64,000 nt of DNA from Undaria pinnatifida (Eukaryota > Sar > Phaeophyceae > Laminariales > Alariaceae). The notes beneath the pieces were generated by a model, which saw only the letters and a program-made list of their open reading frames with translations, had not been told where the DNA came from and did no database searches. Numbering within the stretch: position 1 is the first letter of the stretch; every line of letters starts with the position of its first letter. Where the stretch lies: contig JABAKD010000017.1 of assembly GCA_012845835.1 (NCBI GenBank), positions 7,649,600 through 7,713,599 of the forward strand. Reading direction: 5' to 3'. Both the position numbers and the translations under genes were made by a program. Shown here piece by piece: positions 34,737-44,699 of this stretch.

Positions 34737-35792
34737 CTAGGTTCCGGTTCGCCAAGGGTCGTGTTATACAGCGTTCACAGAAAGCACAGAGAAGAAACGG
34801 TAGCACGTTTTGTCTGAAAGCTTTTGCGAAAGACAGGGTGGGGCTGCTGAACCCCTTTAGAGCCCAAAAAAAAATTCCTACCGAACTAACTTCAAGTGAA
34901 TTGGTCCCCAAAAAGGGTGTCCAGGCGTGAAGGCGTTAACCTATTAAGTAAAATCGTCAGAAATATTTGTGCTTATTCTTGCATATTTTGTTTTATGCCC
35001 ATAGGCCATGGGCTTAAACATCGGGCACCACTTTTGATTTGCCCCAAATCGTGTTTTTGGCTTAGAGGGGTGGGGTATTGTAGGGCTTGGTCCTCAAGTG
35101 AAGAGCCCGAGAAAAAAATATGGTAAACGTCTACCGCAGCATGCGTCCACAACAAAGTCGGTTTTTCTTCTACAGTGCCCATGTTCTTACCCCGATTGTA
35201 AGAGCGCCCACGACACGAGCATTCGGGACTCGAGGGCGGTTAAAATCGGCATGTCCCGCCTATGCAAACAGCTATCTATTGATTTTCCACTGAGCAAAAT
35301 GTGTAGATAAGAGCGCTTGTTTCATCATGTTAAAGACTGGGCGCTCTTAAATCGGGGTATACTACTGTTCACGGCCATTTCTAACACGAACAAAACATGT
35401 TTGCACTACGTCGTACATACCCGCTACGGGAATAAAACGCCTGAAAAACGAACAGGTAAAAATAGGAGATGCGAACAAACACCGCTCGTGAGACTTGCTC
35501 CTTGACCTTGAAATGGGATGTCGACGTGGACAAAGCCTTGTAAGACCACCCGTCGGGCTTCTCGAGGTTAATTTCTGCGGTAAGCCCGATCCCCTGAGAT
35601 ATGGACAAGAACGACGCATTCATTGAAACATACACCATAGCAAAAAAAATAATAGAGAGTGCCTACAGTAGCGTTGGGCGAGCCGAATCAAACGGAAGCA
35701 TGCACAAGGCACATTGCTCGGCTTGCGCGTACCTCGTCGGGAAATTAAGATCCTCAAGTCAACAACCAGCAGCGTATTATATTATATATAAT

Positions 35793-36193
35793 ATCACGAT
35801 TCAGCTAATAGCTCCCACATCTTGATTAATGAATGCACCCGGTTCATGCGAGGTTAAAAAAAATCATTTCTTGGTATTTGTTGGCCTCTCTCGCCCAATA
35901 GTCCATTTCACGTTATATTATATATTATAAAAATTAAAATACACTCCAGCTGTGAGATCGAAGATTTCGTCGAAACTCATCTTTGCAAGCTGTGTGTGAT
36001 ACTCCGATCGCGCGCATTACGTTATATTATATATTATATTATATATTATATTATATATTATATTATATATTATATCACGATTCAGCTAATGGCTCCCACA
36101 TCTTGATTAATGAATGCATCCGGTTCATGCGAGGTTAAAAAAAATCATTTTTTGATATTTGTTGGCCTCTCTCGCCCAATAGTCCATTTCACG
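35793..36193 (+). repeat. 120-bp direct repeat around an AT-rich core and an R1 fragment
   Basis: 35793-35912 and 36074-36193 are about 97% identical (ATCACGATTCAGCTAATxGC ... CCCAATAGTCCATTTCACG). Between them lie a TATTATATATTATA microsatellite (36010-36072) and an R1 start (35942-36022, CAGCTGTGAGATCGAAGATT). Matching TATATTATA tracts precede both copies, so unequal recombination in the AT repeat or a tandem duplication followed by R1 insertion is likely. Confidence 0.85.
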
Positions 36194-36491
36194 ACTTGAA
36201 ACCACGCAAGTGCATTCATTACGTGCACTTTATGGCACCTACGAATGCAAAACTTTATGGCACCTACGAATGCAATGACGCGTTGCTCGTTATATGCCAC
36301 CGACATGAACACCTTCAAATGAGTAGACCTCAGCCGCTGTGGTGCTGCCCAACATCCTCGGCACCACTCTGTATCTCTGTACTCGTTGTGCATGCTTCGA
36401 CGCGCACTGGACGTGACATTACACAACACAAACACCGCCACCCTATTTATGCATTCATCAAACGTCGTCACAACATGTCAAGTAGTTACGA

Positions 36492-36941
36492 TTGGCCATG
36501 CCCACTGCAGATTACAGCATTGAGATGCCCCATGCCCGCTGCCGCATACGAGCAAATATGCCGATTTTCTGCAGACAACCTCGCCAATCAAAATTCCGCC
36601 GCATATTATGTTTACCCGCATCTACACTACGCATCTACGCATCTACATTTCCGCCGCAATCGGATGGGGGCGGCTCCTCCGCGTCCAACGCACCCACTAA
36701 CACCAAGCGCAAGCGCAAGGGTAACGGTAAGTCGAAGGACAAAGCCGTCCACCACGACAGCGACGACAACGAGGAGACTTCGTCTGAACCTGATCCTGAA
36801 ATCATATCCATCGACGACGACACCGACAGCGACAGTTCCTCATCCTCTTCCGACGAGGACACGCCGGATTCTGCATCGTCATCCGGCGAGGAAGAAGCTT
36901 CGTCATCCAGCGACGAGTCGTCTTCCGATGACGAAGATTGA
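36492..36941 (+). CDS. Putative nuclear protein with acidic Ser/Asp/Glu tail (partial)
   Basis: The frame from 36492 ends at a TGA at 36939-36941. Its last ~90 codons are distinctive: a Gly/Ser start, a basic NLS-like KRKRKGNGK, then HHDSDDNEETSSEPDPEI and a long Ser/Asp/Glu run ending ESSSDDED. Such tails are common in chromatin-associated and nucleolar proteins; the function here is unknown. The N-terminal half of this frame is less convincing; an acceptor-like TTTCTGCAG at 36566-36575 could start the real exon. A competing +1 frame (36196-36981, 261 codons) is open across the same DNA because of the repetitive GAC/TCC codons. Upstream exons were not found, being hidden by repeats before 36193. 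Confidence 0.5.
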   Translation: MAMPTADYSIEMPHARCRIRANMPIFCRQPRQSKFRRILCLPASTLRIYASTFPPQSDGGGSSASNAPTNTKRKRKGNGKSKDKAVHHDSDDNEETSSEPDPEIISIDDDTDSDSSSSSSDEDTPDSASSSGEEEASSSSDESSSDDED

Positions 36942-37630
36942 TTCTACCGACGCACCTAAGCTTCTGTTTCACATACCGTAGATGATCGTCTTCTTTAGCC
37001 ATCAACTTTCTTCCGGCTCATTTTCACCTGAAGTTTGTCATCTGCTATCAGCGTCTCAGTCGTTTCACTTACAACGAGTTCGTAAGCTATCACACGTTTC
37101 GTGTACACTACGTAATTATTTCCAGGTCGACCTTTTCATGTTTTTTTCGCTTTCTTTCGCTGTAGCATAGCAATCGAGATTTGCTGCTTTTTGCCCTTCC
37201 ATCTTCGGGGCTTTTCCGATTCTTTCATTCACGATTTCGATTATGTGTTCGAATTTATCACCGTATCATCTTCGTCGCTTTCTTCTTCACCGGGTTCACC
37301 GTCATCTTGCTCTCTTCACCATTGATTTTTATCACGGAGCTATTACACTTACTCCGTTACATAAACAACAGTGCGGCGTCACCGATGTCTCTTTCCGAGT
37401 CATTCATCCGCCTGCCCATCCTGCGTACTTTCCATTGATATTTCATCTAAAATTATACTGATTACACATTCATCGCCCCTGATACGGCCACCGCGTTTCA
37501 ATTCAGTCATGCCCAAAGTCGCGGGGATGTATCATCGATGCCACTTCCTCCTTTAATAGACATAACCTGCATCCTCCTCTCTATTTCCCGCACTTCTCAT
37601 CCTCAATTCATTGATTGACCTTCTTCGGGC
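36942..37630 (+). other. Pyrimidine-rich stretch after the acidic-tail gene
   Basis: T/C-rich sequence with many TTC and TTT runs and only short open frames. It could be a 3' untranslated region of the gene ending at 36941; no clear polyadenylation signal was identified. Confidence 0.3.
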
Positions 37631-37639
37631 GTATCTCCG

Positions 37640-37674
37640 GGTGGCCGTCCCGCCGCCTACGGCGGGCGGCCACC
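37640..37674. repeat. GC-rich hairpin between convergent coding regions
   Basis: GGTGGCCGTCCCGCCG and CGGCGGGCGGCCACC are inverted copies (one extra base in the left arm) with a 4-base loop. It sits between the plus-strand acidic-tail gene and the minus-strand P copy 1 exons, just past the end of both. Confidence 0.75.
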
Positions 37675-37775
37675 TTACCCTAGTAGTCGATATCGACGGC
37701 TGGTTGCTGCGGTTGAGTTGTCTTGAGTTGTACGGGGTACATACTTGGTCGTGGCAACAACCTTGAGACGTACTG

Positions 37776-37961
37776 CTAAAGTGTTTGGCTTTGCGTGGGA
37801 GGCGCAGCGGTAATAGAGTCCGAATTAAACGAGAGAGAGACGATCGTTGCTGCTAAGTCGAGGGCGCGATCACGCTGTTCGCTCTCGTACGGCGTGCACC
37901 ATGTTGATATGTACGGTAGCCGCTTCATGCCTCGGCAACCGCAACTCCAGTTGCTCGTAGC
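37776..37961 (-). other. Possible exon near family P copy 1
   Basis: After an acceptor-like CTTGTTAG, the minus strand is open for 61 codons: SNWSCGCRGMKRLPYISTWC, then PYESEQRDRALDLAATIV and SLSFNSDSITAAPPTQSQ, ending in TAG at 37776-37778. It looks strongly protein-like and lies about 80 bp downstream of the conserved exon at 38039-38146. Whether it belongs to that gene is unproven; I saw no matching piece at 60 kb. Confidence 0.4.
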
Positions 37962-38038
37962 CTAACAAGACGAAAATCTCACGCGGTGAGTAAAACAACC
38001 TGTATCGCCGAACTCATACAGTTGTAAGCGTATCCCAC

Positions 38039-38146
38039 CATCGTTGTGAAGACATGGCCGGTGGATCCGCTGGTCATGCAAGTGTACGATATCTGCATCC
38101 CGGGAGAAGTGATGTTCTTCATTGGGTCGCGCAGGTACACGTAGAC
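38039..38146 (-). pseudogene. Family P, copy 1: QISYTC exon
   Basis: Between acceptor-like CCACCGTAG and a GTGGGA donor, the minus strand reads VYVYLRDPMKNITSPGMQI, SYTCMTSGSTGHVFTTM. The 60.8-kb exon gives LYIFLVNSETEEPSTGIQI, SYSCITNQSSSHVFSYM: equal length, no gaps, many conservative changes, and the same exit point after ATG. This pattern of change is what selection on protein would leave. The role is unknown; it may be part of an extracellular domain if the gene ends in the transmembrane exon B. Confidence 0.55.
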
Positions 38147-38849
38147 CTACGGTGGCGGCGGCAGACGGTGGCGGCGGCAGCAGCAGGTTGCGGTGGTGTC
38201 CTAAAGTCAAGCCATCGTTTTGAGGAGCGGGTTGGAGTGGAAAATCCCTGGGACATATTTCGACAGCCAAGACAACAAGAAAATACTTGTTAACAAGATG
38301 TCAACGAGGTAAGACAACGGATCAGCCACAGTAAGGCGAGCATATCATCTAGGACAACTCGAACACCTAGCGCAACCAGAAAACTTTTATATAGGGTAAG
38401 AGAACGTTTGGCACTTTACCATAACATCTACTACCGGAAATTCAGTCCTTGCTCCAACACTACGTATGATGAAGGGCCCGTTCCTGGGACGTCACCCGTT
38501 GCTCCCCCAGAAAAGACCTGGTACACAACAAGGCAATCGGTTTCAATGCAGATATAAGCGACAAACGTGCGACTCGTACAACAAACAATTCTGCGAAACT
38601 GTCATCGAAGCATTTAGTCGACAAATAAATAGCAAAACACACAGCCGATTACAGCATCGGCCACACGAAACAATCCGAGCTGCTGGCGGCGCACTATAAT
38701 TAGGAGATGTGATCGAACTGCAAAGCAGGAAGCTGTCTGAGGCAAAGCGTGAGGCGTGACGATACTCGGATCGCCTCAGCCTTTCTCCAGATGTTTGATT
38801 AGATCACACTGGTCACTTTTTACTCGGTATCAATGAGTCTTAAATGTGG

Positions 38850-40435
38850 GATAATTGAATTATCCGGCTGAGCATTCGTTCGTGTCTGCATTGTGCACCT
38901 ACGGTCATGAACGAGGCCTGTACACACTGTAGGCGCATCAACATCGCGATACATGTATGCAGGGAAACAGTGATTGGTGTATGACCATGTACCGAACCTA
39001 CGAGTGTGTACGCGCATTTTTATTGTTGTCGACAGGCTCGTTCAGCCAAACATTCAGCGAAACGTATAGCCAAACATCCAGCGAAAGCCTTCGTTCGTGT
39101 AGGCTAGTCTATACGCCACGCACCGCCACTGTATGCCCGTACGTGCTGTATGTGTGTTAACATACGAGGCATGTACTCACGACGAATATCCGTTCGTATG
39201 CATCGTCCATCGACAGCAGCATGCCTGTATGCATTGTATGCATACGGACACAGTCCAGGCTCGTTTTCAGCGATACATTCGTTCGTGTGTTCACCAGCAC
39301 CGACACTGTGTTTGTGCCCTCTGCTGCACTGCTGTATGTATTTGTTGAATGATCACTCACGAGTAGTCGATATACTCACGACTGGTTCATGTTTGTATGC
39401 CCTCACCCCTCACCGTACACAACCCTGTACGTACTGTAGGTGTATCGACTAACTTCTCGCGCAAACAGGAAAATCTTCAGCCAAACCTTCAGCGAAACAT
39501 TCGCTCGTATATACGCTATGCACCGACACCATGCCTGAACGTACTGTACGTCAAACGGCATCCCCACGACTCGTTTAGCCAAGCAATAGCTCGTGCGAGC
39601 TTATCTGTTTTACACTAAGAACACGCACACGTACTGCAGCATGCCTGCCTGGCGAACAATATGATACGTGCGCGGTGTGGACCTACGCATTATGCTCTGA
39701 GGATAACGATTCCTGTTCGTAGAGTGCGTGTATCGGCGCACTGTACTTACGACTCGTTCAGCGAAACATTTGCTCTTGCGCACACCATGTAAGCACCGTC
39801 ATTCACTACGCACGCCTGTCCCTACTGCATGTATATCGACATACTCGCGACTCCTTCAGCAAAGTATTCGTTCGCCCGTAATACACAATTTACCGTAACT
39901 AGACTATGCCTGCATCGCTATGCCAGAGGCATGTGTTTATCAGCAAACCAGGACTCGGCCAGCGACACATTCAATAACACATCCAGCGAAACAGGTGGTG
40001 TGTATATCATGCGCCGCCACAAACAATGCCTGTTCGAGATGTGTGTGCATCGCACTACTAACGACTCGTCCAGCGAAATCTTCGAACGCGCCTTTACACT
40101 GCACTCTCTCTCCCACTTATACTCGTCCGTCTGCGTCTGCTGTATGTGTCGATATACTTCCACTTACCCAGCGAAAATAACATAGGGACTTCGCTCGTGT
40201 AGTCTATGCGTCATGCAACATTATTGTGCCTTTACGTATTGAATGTGTATCGACCTGCTCAAGACTCGATTAGCGACACATTGGTTCGTGTATTGCATCG
40301 TGAATGCGCCGTACTTGCTATGCCCATGGTAGGTACGTGTGGTATGCACCAATTCAATAGACTACTTGTTCAGGCATACATTAAGCGAAACATTCGTTCG
40401 TGCGCACACCATGCAACGGCACGCATTTTTGACCA
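38850..40435 (+). repeat. Diverged minisatellite with ACGACTCGTTCAGCGAAACATTC core
   Basis: At least ten units of about 100-170 bp share CGACTCGTTCAGCGAAACAT, TTCGTTCGTG, then a CACCATGCACCGACACCATG-like block and CTGTACGTACTGTATGTGTA. Good copies start near 39040, 39262, 39475, 39565, 39750, 39852, 40058, 40265 and 40370. Open frames here are short and repeat-derived. Confidence 0.7.
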
Positions 40436-40454
40436 TGCATAATCTAAACGTCCT

Positions 40455-40585
40455 GTTGTTACAAGTTGTTGTTGTTGTATTGTTGATGTTGTTGTTGTTG
40501 TCGTTGTTGTTGTCGTTGTCGTCGTTGTTGTTATTGTTGTTGTTGTTGTTGTTGCTGTTGATGTTGTTGTTGTTGCTGTTGTTTT
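40455..40585 (+). repeat. GTT trinucleotide microsatellite
   Basis: About 130 bp of GTT repeats with GTC, GAT, GCT and ATT interruptions. It is followed at once by a purine tract. Confidence 0.9.
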
Positions 40586-40589
40586 TAAA

Positions 40590-40805
40590 AGAGAAAAGGA
40601 AAAAGAGAACAGGAAAAATATTTATTTAGAGAAAAGAAAAAAAAGAAAAGAAAAAAGAGAAAAGAAAAAAAAGAGAAAAAAGAAAAGAAGAGAAAAAAAA
40701 GAAAACGAAAGAAAAGAAAAGAAAAGAAAAGATAAGAAAAGATAAGAAAATATAAGAAAATATAAGACAATAATAAAAAGCAAGGAAAGCAAAGGAAAAA
40801 AAAAA
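40590..40805 (+). repeat. ~215-bp homopurine tract (AAAAGA type)
   Basis: Nearly every base on the plus strand is A or G, in irregular GAAAAGAAAA units, with a few T at 40732-40775. The preceding 130 bp are T/G-rich, giving sharp strand asymmetry. Mirror-symmetric purine tracts like this can form intramolecular triplexes; that is general knowledge, not shown here. Confidence 0.9.
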
Positions 40806-41261
40806 CACCACACCACCAGTATCAGATCCTATAAACTGACTAAATACGACATTGGGCTTATAGACAGAGGGTATCAAGTGGATCAATGGCACTAGGGGGA
40901 GAACGCAACAAGGTGAAGAAGTCAGGGCTGCGGTACGTTAACTTTTGACCGCCATTGGAAGACCCACAAGCTTCGAGACGATGATTGCCAGACCCGGACC
41001 TCAGTCTCTTGGGCAGGACGCCCCCCTCCCCCTTCCCCCTTTCTCAACTTGACTTTTACTGAGTCTTACTACTGTAGTATCTGACGCGACATAATGATGT
41101 CATGCAAGATATCGTGCACCCTGTTGTAGGCCAGCTGGTGGTATAAACTACCAGGTACACGTGTAGCGAACAGGGAGGGCATTGGTTGTGCTCAGCGCAC
41201 GATACAGACAACAGACGTCCCTTTGGTGGGAGAGAGAGTGTATACAACACACGAGTATTAT

Positions 41262-41985
41262 ATTCAGTTCTAAGGGGAACCGCCGACGTATATCATTATT
41301 GAGGACACAAAAAACCCAGTAATATGCGCGATCGGGGTATCACACACAGCCTGCAAATATGATTTTCGACGAAAACTTCGATCTCGCGGCTGTGTATCAC
41401 ATATTAATAGTCTACGCTTACACTAGTAGTGCTATTTTTTTAATATTATAACATAGTCTAGAAATACAATATTTCCAGCTGTGAGATCGAAGATTTAATC
41501 GAAACTCATCGTTGCAAGCTGTGTGTGACACTCCGATCGCGCGTATTACTGTGTGTGTCCTCGCTAAGGATATAAGTCGGCGACTCCCCTTGGAACTACA
41601 GTGTAGCTTGCACGAGGGTCCACAGGGTGCTGTTAACCAATCTGTGCTCGGAAACTAATAAACCTGCTTTTAAGGGGGACATAATATGACAGCTGTGGAC
41701 GGCAATATGCTTAGATTGTCAAGTATATCCTGTAATAATGCGTGTAACCGGTCAGGGGAGGGCGGAGATTTTAAGGGCGTGGGAGTCGGGGGCGGGGGGG
41801 GAGGGGGGATTGAAAGGGAGGCCGGAGCGGATGCGGGGGGGACTCAACATGTGCGCGAAAGCCATAGACTCCTTAAGGGGACAAATCTGACGGTTGTGGG
41901 CGGAATGCATCAATTTTATTGTGCCCCGGAGTTTTCGAAGAGGGGGGAGGTAGGGCGGGGGTTGGGGTGGGGGAGGTGAAACTCA
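41262..41985. repeat. Two R1 elements facing each other (inverted pair)
   Basis: 41275-41398 is an R1 start in minus orientation (GCGCGATCGGGGTATCACAC, CTTCGATCTCGCGGCTGTG) and 41470-41985 is a longer R1 in plus orientation (CCAGCTGTGAGATCGAAGAT, GTGTCCTCGCTAAGGATATA, then a G-rich tail). About 70 AT-rich bp separate the two identical termini, so the pair forms a large imperfect palindrome. Confidence 0.75.
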
Positions 41986-42119
41986 GAGCGGGGAAGAGCA
42001 TTCCAACCGCTTTAGGTCGCATAAAGTAAAATATACGCCTGTTAGTAGGAACTTTTTACTATATTACGTGTGGGGTGCTAGGTCCAGGCGATGGTGCGGG
42101 GAAAGAGGGGGCGGGGGAG

Positions 42120-43060
42120 GAAAGTTGTAATACAAGGAGGTGGAGCTACGTAGGGCATGGATGGCAATAAAGGTAATAAGGTCTAATCAGTTATGTCTGG
42201 TAGTGTCTATTGATACTCTGTCTGGCAGATGTTAGGTGGGGCGGCGGGGGCGGCGGGGGTGGGGGGGGCGGGGGGGGGGTGTTGTTTTTTTGTGCGTGTG
42301 TGTCCGGGAGCGGGGGCGCGGGCGGGGCGGGGCGGAGAAGGGGTGTGTGTATGGTGGTGGTGGTGATGGTGGCGGGGAACGGAGGTAGACGATATAGCAA
42401 ACAATTTCTACCTGCTGCGTTTGACAAGCAGATGCCCAGTGTTTCAGAGATAAACTATGAGCTGGACGGGAGAAAAATTGTTATTTATACACGTTGTTTT
42501 CACTTCGATGCTATAGTCTACATTTATCCGAGTGTTAGTGCTCTCTGATTATCGTGTATATCATAATACAAGTACTACTCTGCGCCAGGTGCTTATGATG
42601 GTATTATGATTTATACGTCCACAGCCATGGAATAAACATACCGTGGTAGAAATTTATTTAGGGTCGTCTACTGATAGATTAATACACCCGTACACGATGG
42701 TGTCACCTGACTGAGCTATGGACAACCATTGGCGACCCTGGTCGTTTGGGCACACCTAGCATATGCTCGAACAACCAGGCCTGGCTATACTTGAAATTGA
42801 AAAAATACACTTCATTCACCTGTCTGTGATATCGACCTGAAAAGTTTTGTTGATTCAAACTCAGCTTTGCAAGCTGCGCGTGAGTCGTTCGACGGTAGCC
42901 CCCCCAGTTTATCTTTAAGGCAGTCGCTGGTTTTGACACCAGCTCCCGGCCGTATCTCCTGAACTACAGCAGTGCCCATTGCCACCCCGAGGTCACCGTT
43001 CGATAGCCCTTTGCAAAACAAGAAAATACATGTAAAGTTTTTTTTTTGTCGCGTCCTTCC
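42120..43060 (+). repeat. Segmental duplication, copy 1 (R2 G-rich unit plus M1)
   Basis: It begins near TAGGGCATGGATGGC, passes a G-rich tract, CAAACAATTTCTACCTGCTG, CTCTCTGATTATCG, TTATGATGGTATTATGATTT, GGTCGTCTACTGATAGATTA and CCAGGCCTGGCTATACTTGA, and ends in an M1 copy (42875-43060). The same order of blocks recurs at 43170-44640. Gly-rich frames on the plus strand and Pro-rich frames on the minus strand are by-products of G tracts. Confidence 0.85.
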
Positions 43061-43135
43061 TCGTGTCGAGCAGCCATGAAACAATTGTTAAAGAAAGTCG
43101 CTGGGTTTTAGGGCGGGGGGAAATTGCAGAATCAG
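42870..43135 (+). repeat. M1 inverted-repeat element (MITE-like)
   Basis: It is preceded by AAACTCAGCTTTGCAAGCTG, a sequence also found at the start of R1. It begins GTGAGTCGTTCGACGGTAGC, continues CAGCTCCCGGCCGTATCTCC and CCGTTCGATAGCCCTTTGCA, and ends AAAGAAAGTCGCTGGGTTTT, G6 and GCAGAATCAGTCGCG. Confidence 0.7.
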
Positions 43136-43169
43136 TCGCGTAATACTTCGATCGCGCAGGCCTGGCTAT

Positions 43170-44640
43170 ATCGTACGGCATGGATGGCTGGAAAGGTAAA
43201 GGGGTCTTATCAGTTTTCTCTGGTAGTGTTTATTGCTCTGGTAGATTTTAGGTGGGGCGGCGGGGGCGGCGGGGGGGAGCGGCGGGGGAGGGGGGCGGTG
43301 TTTTTTGTGCGTGTGTGTCGGGGAGCGGGGGGGGAATCGGGGGGGACAGCGGGGGGGACAGCGGGGGGGGGGGGCAGAAGAGGGGTGTGTGTGGTGGTGG
43401 TGATGGTGTCAGGGAACGGAGATGGATGATATCAATAGCAAACAATTTCTCTACCTGCTGCGTGTAACAAGCAGATGCCCATTTTTTGTTTTTTTATTCT
43501 CCGGCGGATGGGGCAAAATCACCACACTCCCGCGTATTTACATACTAGTCGTGTGTCGATTTAACTCAGGTGCTTTCGCAACTCAACGCTAGCTGGCGCA
43601 TCCTTCGGATCCCACTATGCCCAATATTCCAAAGATAAACCATGAGGTGGACGGGAGGAAAAATGTTATAACTACGTAGTTTTTACTGTGATGCTTTACT
43701 CATTTCCGAGTGCGAGTGCTCTCTGATTATGGTACATATGACTTTCCGCGCACAAATCGACCTGCCCCACCCGTCCCTTCCCCCCCCTCCCTCCCTCCCG
43801 CCGCCGATTTTGATCAAAATCAGGCCCCCACGTCCTTCGAAAACTCCGCCCTCCCCTCACCGGATATTCGACTGACAGGATTCACTTGATAAACTGATGC
43901 ATATTTGCTTCCACAGCTGTCAGATTTTGTCCCCCTCAGAAACGGGTTTTATAATTTCCGCGCACAGACCGCCTAACATCACCCTGTTGACCCTGACAGC
44001 TACACTGTATGTAGTTGCAAGAGGAGTCGCCGAGACCTATATCCTTAATGAGGACACAAAACCCGTAATACGCGCGATCGGGGTATCACACACAGTTTGC
44101 AAATAAATATGAGTTTCGACAAAATATTCGATCTCACAGTTGGAGTGTATTTTAATTTTTATACTAACATAATACGAGTAACACTACGTCAGGTGCTCAT
44201 GATGGTATCATGATTTATACGCCCCATAGAATAAGTATACCCTGGTAGGAACTAATTTGGGGTCGTCTACTGATAGATTAGTACACCTATACGCGATGGT
44301 GTCACCTGACAGAGCTATAGGCAACCATTGGAGACCCTGATCCTTTGGGCACACCTGCCTTATGCTCGAACAACCAGGCCTGGCTCTACTTAAAAATGAA
44401 AAAATACGCTTTATTCAGCTTTGAGATCGACATGATGAAAAGATTTATTGACAAAAACTCAGCTTTGCAAGCTGCGCGTGAGTCGTTCTACGGTAGCCCC
44501 CCCAGTTTATCTTTTACCAAATCGCGGGTTTTAACACCGGCTCTCGGCCGTATATCCTGAACTACAGCAGTGCCCATTGCCACCCCGAGGTCACCGTTTG
44601 ATAGCCCTTTGCAAACAAGAAAATACATGTGAACCCGTTT
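43170..44640 (+). repeat. Segmental duplication, copy 2, carrying an R1 insertion
   Basis: It matches 42120-43060 block by block, but about 430 bp (43741-44165) of inverted R1 sequence interrupts it between CTCTCTGATTATGGTACAT and ATAATACGAGTAACACTACG. Copy 1 shows the uninterrupted site. The M1 at its end (44474-44640) lacks its right terminus and runs directly into R1-like sequence GGGGACAAAATCTGACAGCT. Confidence 0.85.
43741..44165 (-). mobile_element. R1 element insertion with an identifiable empty site
   Basis: The copy at 42.5 kb preserves the pre-insertion arrangement (GATTATCGTGTATATCATAATACAAG reads straight through). Here the same flanks are separated by TTTCCGCGCACAAATCGACC ... 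GTATTTTAATTTTTATACTA. This fixes the R1 ends to within a few bases and shows that R1, or a longer composite, moves as a unit. The duplicated target, if any, is short (possibly ATA or TAT). No coding frame of note. Confidence 0.65.
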
Positions 44641-44699
44641 TTAAGGGGACAAAATCTGACAGCTGTGGAGGGAAGTGCATCAGTTCATAAATTGTATCC

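Noticed and set aside
42191-43467. Pro/His-rich minus frames and Gly/Val-rich plus frames
   Set aside because: Same reason: they follow G-rich tracts in the duplicated R2 units.
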